16,584 nucleotides of DNA from an uncultured Demequina sp. (GTDB taxonomy: Bacteria; Actinomycetota; Actinomycetes; Actinomycetales; Demequinaceae), in contig CALALQ010000341.1 in assembly GCA_937925595.1 (NCBI GenBank), positions 1 through 16,584 of the forward strand, read 5' to 3'. A model generated the notes under the pieces. The model had not been told where the DNA came from. It made no database searches and was given only the letters and a program-made list of their open reading frames with translations. A program made the translations under genes and the position numbers. This document shows positions 1-8,759 of this stretch, piece by piece; the stretch's first letter is position 1, and every line of letters starts with the position of its first letter.

Positions 1-2921
1 CCGTGGTCGACCTGTTCGATGGGCAGCCGAAGGACGCGGAGAAGCTGGTCACGACGCTGCGTGGTGCAGCGGTACTTCCCGATTCGGATCAGGCGGCGCT
101 CGACATTGATCTCACTCAGGAGGTAGGTGCGGTCGGTAACAGCCTCGTGCTCGATCGTGACCTGATCCTCGCGAACCTGCAGCGCGTGCAGGATCGGAAC
201 GGCCTTGAGGTCGCGCCGTCGCTCGCGGGCGACGCGCTCGACTTCGATATCGAGATGGAGACCGGCACCGGCAAGACCTATGTCTACCTGCGCACGATAT
301 TCGACCTGGCCGTCCGCTACAACTTCACGAAGTTCGTGATCCTGGTACCGAGCGTGGCGATCCGTGAGGGTGTCAGCACGAGCATCCGGCTCATGCGCGA
401 GCACTTCGAGAACCTCTATAAGCCGCAGGGCATCACCTTCGATGCCTCGATCTACAGCGGCAAGAGCGCCGAGGAAGTGCAGTCGTTCGCAACGTCCACG
501 AACGTGCAGATCCTGATCATGACGATCGACTCCATCCGTGGCAACGCGAACACCCGCATCATCCACCAGACACGCGACAAGCTGAACGGGCTGCGCCCGA
601 TCGACTACCTGAAGGCGACCCATCCGGTCGTGATCATGGACGAGCCGCAGAACATGGAGTCGCAACTCTCGCAGTCGGCGGTCGGTGAACTCGACCCGGT
701 GTTCACGTTGCGCTACAGCGCGACGCACAAGAAGCAGCGCAATGTGGTCTACCGGCTTGACCCGGTCGATGCCCACGATCTCGGTCTGGTGAAGCAGATC
801 GTTGTGGCAGAGGTGGCCCAGCAGGGCGCGGATGCGACGCCGTATATCAAGCTGGTCGAGGTTCGGCGTGAGCCGTCGTGGTCGGCCCGGCTGGAGCTTT
901 CCTGTCGCAAGGCCGATGGATCGCTTGAGCGTCGGGTTGTGAGCGTGAAGCAGCACCAGGAGCTGTCGGATGCGCGCCTGACGAACAACCCGATCTACGA
1001 GGGCTGGCGCATCAACGAGATGAGCGTCGAGCCTGCCTACGTTGACCTCACCTCGCACGGTTTCCTCTACGAGGGTGAGAGCATCGGTGCCTCCACCGGC
1101 GCGATCTACAAGGAGATGATCCGCGAGACTGTTCGCGAGCACCTCCGCAAGGAATCGATGCTCCGCGCCAAGGGCATCAAGGTGCTCAGCCTCTTCTTCG
1201 TCGACAAGGTAGCCAGCTACCTGGGCGACGGCACGAACAACGACGACGCGAGCGGTGACTTCGTGCAGTGGTTCGACGAGGTCTTCGTCGAGGAGCGCGC
1301 CAAGTCCGCGCGCTACCAGGAACTGCTGCCTCAGGCGCCGAGTGAACTGCGCCGGGCGTACTTCTCCCAGATCAAACGCGGCAAGACGACCACCTTCCAG
1401 GACTCGTCCGGCACGTCCAAGGCCGACGATGACGCCTATGAGCTGATCATGCAGCAGAAGGAACGCCTGCTCGACGAGAACGAACCCGTGCGGTTCATCT
1501 TCAGCCACTCGGCCCTGCGCGAGGGCTGGGACAACCCGAACGTCTTCCAGATCTGCACCCTGCGAGAAATGGGTGCCGAGACCGAGCGCCGCCAGACCCT
1601 CGGACGTGGCCTGCGCCTCCCCGTCGCAAAGACCGAGGACGGGTACACCCGTGTCGCTGACCGTGGCGTCGCGACGTTGACGGTCGTAGCGAATGAGTCG
1701 TACACGAAGTTTGCGGATGCGCTCCAGCGCGAGTACAAGGACGCCGGCGTCGAGATCGGCCGGGTTCGTAGGGCTGAGTTCTCGAAGATCCCGCTGCAGG
1801 ACGAGAAAGGTGCGCTCACCGACCATCAGTTCGGCTACGAGCGATCCGTCCTCGTATGGGAGCACCTCAAGGACAAGGGCTTCATCGACAAGGACGGCGT
1901 TGTCACTCCGAAGTTCCAGCCGAACCAGCTTGGCTTCGATCTTGGCCTGCCGGTCGACTTCGTCTGGGCTGAGTCGATCATCATCGAGCTGGTCGAGCGG
2001 GCGAACATCGGCAAGTACGTCAAGCCGGTCAGCAAGCGTCAGCCGCGCGTGCTCAACAAGCAGCTCTACTCCACTCCGGAGTTCGAGGAGTTCTGGGAGA
2101 CGATCAGCCACAAGACCACCTACCGCGTCAAGGTCAAGCGCGAGCAGCTGATCGAGAACGCCCTCCGGGCGATCCGTGAAGCGCCCAAAATCGACCCGCT
2201 GCGCATCCAGGTAACCCGCGCCGGAGTCAAGGTGCTTCGAGGCGGGGCCAAGGGCGAAGAAGTCGGTACTCGCTCCGCCGATCTCAAGGGCAGCTATGAC
2301 CTGCCCGACATCATCACGGAGCTGCAGGAGTCCACCTCCCTTACCCGCAAGACCATCGTCGACATCCTGATCGGCAGCGGCCGGCTGGGCGAATTCATCG
2401 GCAACCCGAACGACTTCACCGCGATGGCCAAGCGCGCCCTCCAAAGTGAGCTGGCGAAGATCGTGGTTGACGGCATCCAGTACGAACGGATCGCGGGCTC
2501 GGTCTACGAGCTGCGTGAGCTGCAGCGGGACGGTGAGGAGGAGAAGGAGCGCTTCCTCGACCAGATGTACAAGGTGCAGCACACCCAGAAGACTGACTTC
2601 GATTACGTCGTTTTCGACTCGGACGTGGAGCGGCAGTTTGCTGAACTGCTCGACTCACGTGAGGACATCAAGCTGTTCATGAAGCTGCCCGCGAAGTTCA
2701 AGATCGACACCCCGGTGGGCCCCTACAACCCCGACTGGGCGATCATCAAGCAGGAGGACGGCGAAGACCGGATCTACATGATCCGCGAGACGAAGAGCAC
2801 CCTCGACGACTCGAAGCTCCGCCCCGTTGAGCTCGCCAAGATCAAGTCCGCCAAGCGCCACTTCGAAGCCATCGGCATCGATGACTACTCGCGCGCAGTG
2901 CCGGGAGCGTGGAAACTGTGA
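1..2921 (+). CDS. res: Type III restriction-modification enzyme, Res (helicase/endonuclease) subunit, 5' partial
   Basis: ATP-dependent DNA translocase and nuclease subunit of a type III restriction enzyme. It works with a Mod methyltransferase that recognises unmethylated sites. Counting from the GTG at base 3, the superfamily 2 helicase core shows Walker A METGTGKT at residues 85-92, motif II DEPQ at 213-216 and a motif VI-like region ETERRQTLGRGLRLP in the second half. The C-terminus carries a PD-(D/E)XK nuclease: PDW with D911, then RETK with E929 and K931. The frame is open at the left edge, and the visible start VVDLFDGQPKD usually follows a short Q-motif segment, so roughly 15 residues are probably missing; the GTG at base 3 is likely internal. 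About 970 residues is normal for Res. A mod gene should lie just upstream of the window. All catalytic motifs are present, so the protein looks functional. Confidence 0.93.
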   Translation, partial: VVDLFDGQPKDAEKLVTTLRGAAVLPDSDQAALDIDLTQEVGAVGNSLVLDRDLILANLQRVQDRNGLEVAPSLAGDALDFDIEMETGTGKTYVYLRTIFDLAVRYNFTKFVILVPSVAIREGVSTSIRLMREHFENLYKPQGITFDASIYSGKSAEEVQSFATSTNVQILIMTIDSIRGNANTRIIHQTRDKLNGLRPIDYLKATHPVVIMDEPQNMESQLSQSAVGELDPVFTLRYSATHKKQRNVVYRLDPVDAHDLGLVKQIVVAEVAQQGADATPYIKLVEVRREPSWSARLELSCRKADGSLERRVVSVKQHQELSDARLTNNPIYEGWRINEMSVEPAYVDLTSHGFLYEGESIGASTGAIYKEMIRETVREHLRKESMLRAKGIKVLSLFFVDKVASYLGDGTNNDDASGDFVQWFDEVFVEERAKSARYQELLPQAPSELRRAYFSQIKRGKTTTFQDSSGTSKADDDAYELIMQQKERLLDENEPVRFIFSHSALREGWDNPNVFQICTLREMGAETERRQTLGRGLRLPVAKTEDGYTRVADRGVATLTVVANESYTKFADALQREYKDAGVEIGRVRRAEFSKIPLQDEKGALTDHQFGYERSVLVWEHLKDKGFIDKDGVVTPKFQPNQLGFDLGLPVDFVWAESIIIELVERANIGKYVKPVSKRQPRVLNKQLYSTPEFEEFWETISHKTTYRVKVKREQLIENALRAIREAPKIDPLRIQVTRAGVKVLRGGAKGEEVGTRSADLKGSYDLPDIITELQESTSLTRKTIVDILIGSGRLGEFIGNPNDFTAMAKRALQSELAKIVVDGIQYERIAGSVYELRELQRDGEEEKERFLDQMYKVQHTQKTDFDYVVFDSDVERQFAELLDSREDIKLFMKLPAKFKIDTPVGPYNPDWAIIKQEDGEDRIYMIRETKSTLDDSKLRPVELAKIKSAKRHFEAIGIDDYSRAVPGAWKL

Positions 2922-3111
2922 CATCGTCGGTCGGTCAACGGACGCAGCTCTAACCAGGACCGGCTTTGGTCTCGCTAAATGGTCGGTGTTGGCTGGTCGA
3001 CTAGCGAAAGGCGACTGGCAACCAGGATCCGCGCGACAGGACGCCGCAGGAACCTTGCCATCACATTGCATGCGATGCGACACGCTAGTCCAACGCAATG
3101 GAGTACAACGA

Positions 3112-3149
3112 CGAGGCAATGGAAAGACGATCGAGGCAATGGAAGGACG
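3112..3149. repeat. Tandem 18-bp direct repeat (iteron-like), with a partial third copy upstream
   Basis: CGAGGCAATGGAARGACG occurs at 3112-3129 and 3132-3149 with one difference (A or G at R), a 20-base period. The core GCAATGG also occurs at 3095-3101, so the three cores start at 3095, 3116 and 3136, spaced 21 and 20 bases. Two-helical-turn spacing is typical of sites bound cooperatively on one face of DNA, as in iterons or accessory-protein sites of oriT. The repeat is directly visible; its role is inferred. Confidence 0.6.
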
Positions 3150-3214
3150 GTGCACGCAGGCACCATGGGGTGAGCGAGCCCGTTTAGAGGCACTTCCCTA
3201 CATGTACCAGCACA

Positions 3215-3230
3215 CCAGGAAAATCCCTGG
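3215..3230. repeat. Short inverted repeat CCAGG-6-CCTGG before the relaxase
   Basis: CCAGG at 3215-3219 and CCTGG at 3226-3230 could form a 5-bp stem with a 6-base loop, about 50 bases before the presumed relaxase start. A TATCCTGG at 3251-3258 follows. TATCCTG resembles the nic core of MobP-type origins, but the relaxase here is MobF, so that match may be coincidental. A hairpin next to nic is common in oriT; this one is short. Confidence 0.3.
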
Positions 3231-3268
3231 ATAAGAGGCAAAACACAGCCTATCCTGGCGCCACGCGT

Positions 3269-3274
3269 GGAGGG
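3269..3274 (+). promoter_or_regulatory. Ribosome binding site for the presumed true relaxase start
   Basis: GGAGGG lies 8 bases before ATG at 3283. It is the only good Shine-Dalgarno/ATG pair near the relaxase N-terminus. It points to a start one frame away from the long relaxase frame, supporting a frameshift between 3283 and about 3320. Confidence 0.55.
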
Positions 3275-3282
3275 CTGGAGCG

Positions 3283-5999
3283 ATGGAAGAGAGGCGTCGA
3301 ATCCCGCGGGGTCCCACAGGCGATCTCCTACGCGCTCGAGGGCACGTGCGACGCCCACGTGCCCTACCCGACGGGCGCCGAAGCGCTCGAGGCGTATGGC
3401 GCAGCATCCGATTCAACCGTCTCTCGGTTCATCGTCGACAACGGCGTCATCACGACTGACCAACTCACGGCCGGCGGCCTTCGCGTCTGGCTCACCGGGC
3501 ACGACCCGGTCACGGGGGAGGAGCGCGGCCACCCACGGCTGAGCCCCGACGCCGACCTGCTGCTCGACGGCACGCTCAACCACCCGAGGTCGTACAGCAT
3601 CGCCGCGCTGCTCCATCCCGAACTCGCAGCCGAGTTCGAGGCCCTCCAAGACCGGTTGCGGGACCGCATCCTGCTCATCTGGCAAACCGAGCTCAACGCA
3701 CGCCGCGGACACGGCGGACTCATCCGCGAGACGATCACGCGCATCGAAGTCGTCGAGCTGCAGCACCGTCGCTCGCGCGCGCTCGACCCGCACATCCACC
3801 GTCATCTCTGGCTGAACATCAAGGTGCTCGGCGCGGACGGCAAGTGGTCGAACCTCGACTCACGCGTTGCGATGAAGCTGCACACGGTGGTCAACGCCGA
3901 GGGCGAGCTCGCTGCCCGCACCGATCCGGCCTGGATCGCCGCGCTCGCCCGTCACGGATACACGCTCGACCCCAACGGGGAGATCGCCGAGCTCGCCGGC
4001 GCCGTCCGACCGGTCTCGCGCCGGTCGGCGCAAATCGAAGCCAACCGCGCACGCCTAGTCGCGCAGTGGTCGGCGGCGCACGGGGGAGCGGCGCCGAGCG
4101 TGGAGGTGCTGCAGCAGATCGATCGACGCGCGTGGGCGGTGTCGCGTCCGAACAAGCCGGCCGATGTCGATGAGGCGTTGTGGGAGGCGCGCGTCCGCGA
4201 CGAGGTCGCTGCGATCGATCCGAGCCTGATCGCAACGCGCGCGCCCGTTTCGATTGCTGCGACAGACCCGCATGAGGTCGACCTGGATCTGCTCGCGGCA
4301 CAGGCGGTCGTCGACGCGGACGAGCGGTCCACCTCATGCGGCGGGAGGTTCAGCAACTTCGACGTCCGCGCGGGAGCAGTACGCGCGCTGTCGCGCACGG
4401 GGGTCGTTGCGGAGCGCGACCGGCTCGATGGCGTGATCGCTGAGATCACGGAGCGTGCCATGCGTTCCGTCTACCGGCTCGTTGCCGATGATCCGCCCGC
4501 GCACGTGAAGGCGTTCATGGCGACCGAGACCGTGCGCGCCAAGGTGCGTCTCGCCGGCCGCCTGGACGTGCTCGCCCATCCGGGGCGATCCCTGCTGCCG
4601 GGGGAGTTGCACCAGTTCGCACCGAACGAGGATCTTTCGGCACTGGATGCGTCGCAACGCGTCGCCGCGTGCGCGATCGCCGGCACGGACGGGCTCGTGA
4701 CGGTGACAGGCCCCGCCGGCGCGGGCAAGACGACCATGCTGCGCGCTGCGTTCGCGGCGCTTACGTCGCAACGGCGCCGGATGCTCGTTGTCGCTCCCAT
4801 ACGGAAAGCGGCGTCGGTGGCGTCTCGCGAGGTCGGGGCCGCGGCATCCAGTATTCATGCCCTGCTCTCGGACCATGGCTACCGATGGGCCACCGAGGAG
4901 GCCGGCGCGAAGGTGTGGACCAGGCTTCGAGTGGCAGAAGTCGATCCCGGCACGGGCGCCGTATACGGCGGACCAACCCAGTACGTGTTGCGCTCTCGCG
5001 ATCGGATCGTCGTCGACGAAGCCGGCATGGTCGACCTGCAGACGGCGAACGTCCTCGTGGAGCTCGCGATCGAGCAGGGTGTCGGGCTGGCCTTCGTGGG
5101 TGACACGCACCAGGCGTTGCCGGTCGGACATGCGGGTGCGATGGGTTCTGCGATCCGGCACGCGAACGCTGCGGTCGAGCTCGACACGGTGCACCGGTTC
5201 CGCGATCCCGGCTACGCGGCGCTGACACTGCGGCTCCGGGATGCGGGTCGCGAGCGTGCGCTGGTGGTTGCGGGCGAGCTTGCCGAACGCGGTCACGTCG
5301 CTCGGGTCGATCATCACGAAGCGGCGCGTGAGCGCATGATCGACGCGTACTTCGAGTGGCACGCGCGCGGCAAGCGGGTGACGTTGGTTTCCGGTACCAA
5401 TGCTGAGGCGGATGCGATCAACGACGCCATCCAGCAGCGGCGAGTCGAGCAGGGCGAGCTCGACGTCCGCGTCGCCGCGTGGGGGATCGGGCAGCAGCGC
5501 ATCCTCGTCGGCGACACCGTCCAGACCCGTCGCAACGACCGGCTCACCGGCGTCGAGAATCGCGCGCAGTGGATCGTGCGCGGCATCCGCGACGAGTACC
5601 TGTCTCTTGTCTCCGTGAGCGACAGTGGCGAGGTGGCGCGTGTGTCCACCGAGTACGCGCGCGAGCACCTGCAGCTCGCCTACGCGTCCACCGTGCACGG
5701 CGTGCAGGGCGACACCGCCGACGCGTCCGTAGTCGGGCCGGATGTCGACGCCGCGGGACTCTACTTGGGCCTCACGCGCGGGCGGCTGAGCAACGTGGCG
5801 ATCGTCGTGGCGCGGACGGATGCCGCAGCCCGCGACTGCCTCGCCGAGTCGCTGCAACGCGGTACGCCCGAGTTGACGATGCAGGATGCTGTGCGCGGCC
5901 GAGGCAGAGGTCCGGCGCGCGGCGAGGAGTCGGGAGGCGGCCGCGGTGACGGGGCCGATGGTTGGAGCGCCGGGTGTGGGGCGCGGCCCGGGAATGTAG
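3283..5999 (+). pseudogene. MobF-family relaxase-helicase (TrwC/TraA-like), frame apparently broken near both ends
   Basis: Nicks DNA at oriT and unwinds it for conjugative transfer. The long frame runs from about 3188 to 6238, with its first usual start codon GTG at 3359. Numbered from there, the relaxase histidine triad is H136, H147 and H149 (in LDPHIHRHLWLN). The RecD-like helicase has Walker A GPAGAGKT at 451-458 and VVDEAGM at 551-557, followed by GDTHQALP and STVHGVQGDT. The TrwC-like segment AISYALEG, whose tyrosine matches the catalytic Tyr18 of TrwC, lies upstream of that GTG (Tyr codon 3329-3331) with no ATG, GTG or TTG in frame. An ATG at 3283 with a good ribosome site is one frame off; a single-base shift would place this tyrosine at residue 17. 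Near the end, the family-like helical tail AEAEVRRAARSREA is read one frame over from 5898 and stops at 5997-5999, whereas the long frame runs on into low-quality sequence to 6238. This is either a decaying gene or two one-base sequence errors. Confidence 0.8.
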
Positions 6000-6300
6000 A
6001 TTCCACCTGGTGCGATGGAGGGTCGATCGTTCGGCCGCAGGCTGCTTTTCCGTCTCTCGCCACGGTCTCTTGTCCAGCGTTTATCTACAGATGTCAAAGT
6101 CAGCGCACTGGGCGACCGGCATCCGCGCGCCGCGGCGGCTTGTGTCGCCAGATTGTGGTTTCCGCGGGAGGACTCGACAGCGCCGTCGTACGTAGCCGTC
6201 AGGTAGCGGCCGCTGCCTCGGCCCGTCGGCCGACGTAACGACGTCGCGCCGAGGATACAGCGCGCAGGGCCCCCGCTCTTTGGCTAGGAGGGGATCCCGT
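6000..6300. other. Intergenic stretch between relaxase and CHAT gene
   Basis: No gene is supported here. The relaxase frame as read extends to 6238, but its last 80 or so residues are composition noise rather than protein-like. The stretch ends with a very strong Shine-Dalgarno sequence, AGGAGGGG at about 6285-6292, that serves the small reading frame at 6301. A promoter for the CHAT gene should lie here; I could not identify a convincing -35/-10 pair. Confidence 0.5.
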
Positions 6301-6327
6301 ATGTCGGTCGTTATCGCAGGCGAGTGA
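6301..6327 (+). CDS. Possible 8-residue leader peptide upstream of the CHAT protease
   Basis: ATG at 6301 is preceded 8 bases upstream by AGGAGGGG, the strongest ribosome site in this part of the window. It encodes MSVVIAGE and then TGA at 6325-6327. The stop overlaps a GTG (6324-6326) that is in frame with the CHAT gene, forming the GTGA arrangement typical of translational coupling. It could be a leader peptide that tunes expression of the downstream protease, or the ribosome site may be a remnant of an older start. No homology can be argued for eight residues. Confidence 0.3.
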   Translation: MSVVIAGE

Positions 6328-6356
6328 CGCGGCATAGTTGCAGGAGAATCATCGTT

Positions 6357-8411
6357 ATGAGCCCGGTTGACATCCCGCCTCCCTTGTACATCGTGACTTG
6401 TGACATTGCGAGCGTGATGGACCAACCTGTCGAACCGCTCCTCATGGTTGGTGATTCGGAACCCATCCAAGCGGGCCTCTTCGACGAACGGCTGCTGCCA
6501 GCGCTCATCGGAATTCGCTACGCGCTGCACCTTCCGAAGACTAGATTCGACACCCTCGACCTGCCGCTGCGCGCCATCGACGCCGCGCAGGACGACCCCC
6601 GCAAGATCCGCGTGCTTCTGGCGCCAACCGACTACTTGAAACGCGAGGAACATCTCACCGCTCTGAGCTCCGTCTACGACTTGATCCTCGTCATCTGTCC
6701 GCCGGCCAGTCATGCCGTCGCGCGGGAAGCAAGCCGAAAACACGGATTCACTCTGCCCGCCGTCACCTTCGATGAGCTGTCCCAGGAAACGCTCGACAGA
6801 CATTGGAACGATCTAACAGCCGCGTGGAGCAAGGACTGGCCCGGCACGTTCGCGCTCGACCCGGCAGCGCCGCGATGGACCGATGGTACCTACACCGGCG
6901 GGTCCGACATCTCCTTCAAGCGGATGGCCAAATTGCTGGGGATGCCGTCAAATGAGCCGACCTGCTATGAGGATCCCGCGAAGGGAGCACTCGATGTGCT
7001 TGAGCTCAGGATGCGCACCAAAGCACTCATCCAGCTGGAAGACGCTGGCACAACGCCGGAAGAGTGCCTGGTCGAGTTCCCGAAGAAGATGCGGGAACTC
7101 ATGCCGTCCATGCGAGCGCGAGTTTCACTGTGCTTGCCGGGAGTCGCCCCTCGCTACCGGAAGAAGTCAGCTCGGCCCACAAGTGACGAACTCTGGTCCG
7201 GACATCCCGATGTCCTTAGCCTGCTCGTCGCGCACGACTCCACTGCTTGTGAGTCGATGGGTGTATTGCTGCCCGCGGTGCCCGACAGTCTTTTCCACGC
7301 TCTGGCTGCATTGGAGCAGCACTGGATCGATGGACCAAACCCAGCGAAGGTGCGAACCCTCCTGCGGAGACTGGATGTCGCGGCATCCAGCATGTGGAGC
7401 GGATCTCTGCCCGCCGTAGTGGGCAGGGCAACTAGCCTGCACGCCTTCACGAACTTCCCAATCGGCCTCCTGACTTTGCCGGGGGACACGGCTCCACTGG
7501 CTACACGCGCGCCTATCGCCTACCGAACTGTGAACCCGCTCACTCGCGCCCTGCAAATTGAACTTACCCCCGGCACCGGGGCCGATATGAGCGGCAATCT
7601 GCGGATACTCATCGCCGAGTGCATCCCGGAAAGCGATCCGGTCGGGTCCGCCTCGCGAGTCGCGTGGGGCGTTGCGGTGTCACAACTTTCGTCCAAGAGC
7701 GTGTCGTTCGAGATTCGGGAGACACTCACCTGTGACGATCTCCGCGCTGCCATCGCGGACTACGAGCCGTCGATTCTGATCATCAGTGCCCACGGGTTTC
7801 AGGACAAGGATCGCAACGTCGCGGGCCTTGTAGTCGGCGAGGAACACACAATCGGGGTTGACCTGGGAGAGATGCCGCCGCTGGTCATCCTCAGCGCATG
7901 CCACACTGGCCCCCGCGGAGGCGGCGTCGTTGCCGTGTCAGACATGCTCATCGCCGCTGGGGCGACTGCCGTTCTCAGCACTTTGGTGCCCGTGAGCGTC
8001 TTCCACAACTCGGATTACATGGTGCGATTCCTCGTCTACCTTTCCGAGGCTACACAAGGCCGGGAACCGGAAACCAACGTCATGGAGGTATGGCATCGCG
8101 TTCAAACACTGTCGGTTGTAACTGACATGTTCTACGGCAACCAGAAGCTCGGAGAGTGGGCTCACAAGCGAGTTGACGGCGAGTCGCCGACCGAAGAGTT
8201 CATGCTTCGCGCTTCGAAGGGACGGCTGAGGCCCGGCCACACTTATCAGGCAGCTGAGGACGTCCTGGTGGAGATCGCGGATCGTCGTGGTCAAGGTGAC
8301 AAGGTGCGCGCGTGGCTGCAGTCCCCCGGCTACGTGCCGGAGTCCATGATGTACACGATGGTCGGCTACCCCGAGCTGATTCAGCTTCGCGACATCCCAA
8401 TCGAGCGATGA
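6357..8411 (+). CDS. CHAT-domain (caspase-like) protease, 684 residues
   Basis: Predicted cysteine protease of the CHAT (caspase HetF associated with TPRs) family, clan CD, a frequent effector of bacterial defence and cell-death systems. From ATG 6357, the C-terminal third holds the catalytic dyad: His479 in LIISAHGFQ and Cys515 in LVILSACHTG, followed by the family-typical LIAAGATAVLSTLVPV. The N-terminal 400 or so residues contain no motif I recognise and no clear TPR repeats; they probably sense or bind a partner. No signal peptide or membrane segment is evident, so it is probably cytoplasmic. ATG 6357 follows AGGAG (6342-6346) by 10 bases; an upstream in-frame GTG at 6324, coupled to a leader frame, would add 11 residues. 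It is followed at a distance by an unknown 230-residue protein, which may be its partner or substrate. Substrate and trigger are unknown. Confidence 0.88.
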   Translation: MSPVDIPPPLYIVTCDIASVMDQPVEPLLMVGDSEPIQAGLFDERLLPALIGIRYALHLPKTRFDTLDLPLRAIDAAQDDPRKIRVLLAPTDYLKREEHLTALSSVYDLILVICPPASHAVAREASRKHGFTLPAVTFDELSQETLDRHWNDLTAAWSKDWPGTFALDPAAPRWTDGTYTGGSDISFKRMAKLLGMPSNEPTCYEDPAKGALDVLELRMRTKALIQLEDAGTTPEECLVEFPKKMRELMPSMRARVSLCLPGVAPRYRKKSARPTSDELWSGHPDVLSLLVAHDSTACESMGVLLPAVPDSLFHALAALEQHWIDGPNPAKVRTLLRRLDVAASSMWSGSLPAVVGRATSLHAFTNFPIGLLTLPGDTAPLATRAPIAYRTVNPLTRALQIELTPGTGADMSGNLRILIAECIPESDPVGSASRVAWGVAVSQLSSKSVSFEIRETLTCDDLRAAIADYEPSILIISAHGFQDKDRNVAGLVVGEEHTIGVDLGEMPPLVILSACHTGPRGGGVVAVSDMLIAAGATAVLSTLVPVSVFHNSDYMVRFLVYLSEATQGREPETNVMEVWHRVQTLSVVTDMFYGNQKLGEWAHKRVDGESPTEEFMLRASKGRLRPGHTYQAAEDVLVEIADRRGQGDKVRAWLQSPGYVPESMMYTMVGYPELIQLRDIPIER

Positions 8412-8759
8412 CCTCGTGAGTGCGTGCATCTCGCGGACGATGGAGAAGGGGTCGGGCACCGCGCGTGAGGTGAAGGCTGAGCGCGCACGGAGCATTGTGT
8501 CATACGGCATTACGAGGCGGGGGTCCGCGGGGGCATGGTGCGGCGATTCGCTGAGCTGTCGCCGCCCCCCCCCGCGACGTCAGGCCAGCCATCGCGGGCG
8601 ACTCACCCGACCGTTCATCGCTCGAGCATCTTTGAAGGGCATCGGCCGCTCACGCCACGCCCGCGGATCGCGCACGCGGCGGCAAGGATTGCCCGACGCA
8701 ACGGGAGTATTGAGGTCCGCCACCGGCGTGCCCTTCAGCAACTACGTGAGGAGGCATAC
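8412..8759. other. Intergenic region with a nine-cytosine tract
   Basis: About 350 bases separate the CHAT gene from the next gene. Two overlapping frames cross it. One starts with GTG at 8416 and ends by overlapping the next gene's ATG (ATGA). The other extends the next gene's own frame back to an ATG at 8535. Both cross a run of nine C at 8565-8573. Their translations are rich in Arg, Pro and Ser and show no recognisable domain, so I do not call a gene here, although the last 30 or so codons before 8760 look fairly protein-like in the downstream gene's frame. Confidence 0.4.
8750..8754 (+). promoter_or_regulatory. Ribosome binding site deciding the start of the 230-residue protein
   Basis: GGAGG, inside GTGAGGAGG, ends 5 bases before ATG 8760. 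It favours this start over the in-frame ATG 225 bases upstream at 8535. Confidence 0.7.

Larger units (their letters stand above)
2922..3282. other. Intergenic region upstream of the relaxase; candidate oriT/regulatory region
   Basis: No convincing coding sequence lies between the end of res and the relaxase ribosome binding site. The stretch holds clustered short repeats (a near-perfect 18-bp direct repeat and a third partial copy), a hairpin-like CCAGG/CCTGG repeat, and a longer-spaced pair TCGCTA (2972-2977) and TAGCGA (3002-3007). A position immediately upstream of a relaxase gene is a usual place for an origin of transfer, so oriT is a reasonable inference, but no known nic site was matched. 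The open frames crossing this stretch have arginine/threonine-rich translations without recognisable motifs and look like chance. Confidence 0.4.

Noticed and set aside
4334..6097. A 587-codon open frame on the minus strand
   Set aside because: It lies entirely antisense to the relaxase-helicase, whose translation carries the family motifs. Long antisense frames are expected in very GC-rich genes, and this translation shows no recognisable domain.
6000..6238. C-terminal 80 residues of the relaxase frame as read
   Set aside because: The sequence loses protein-like character after about 5896, and the alternative frame gives a family-like tail ending at 5999.
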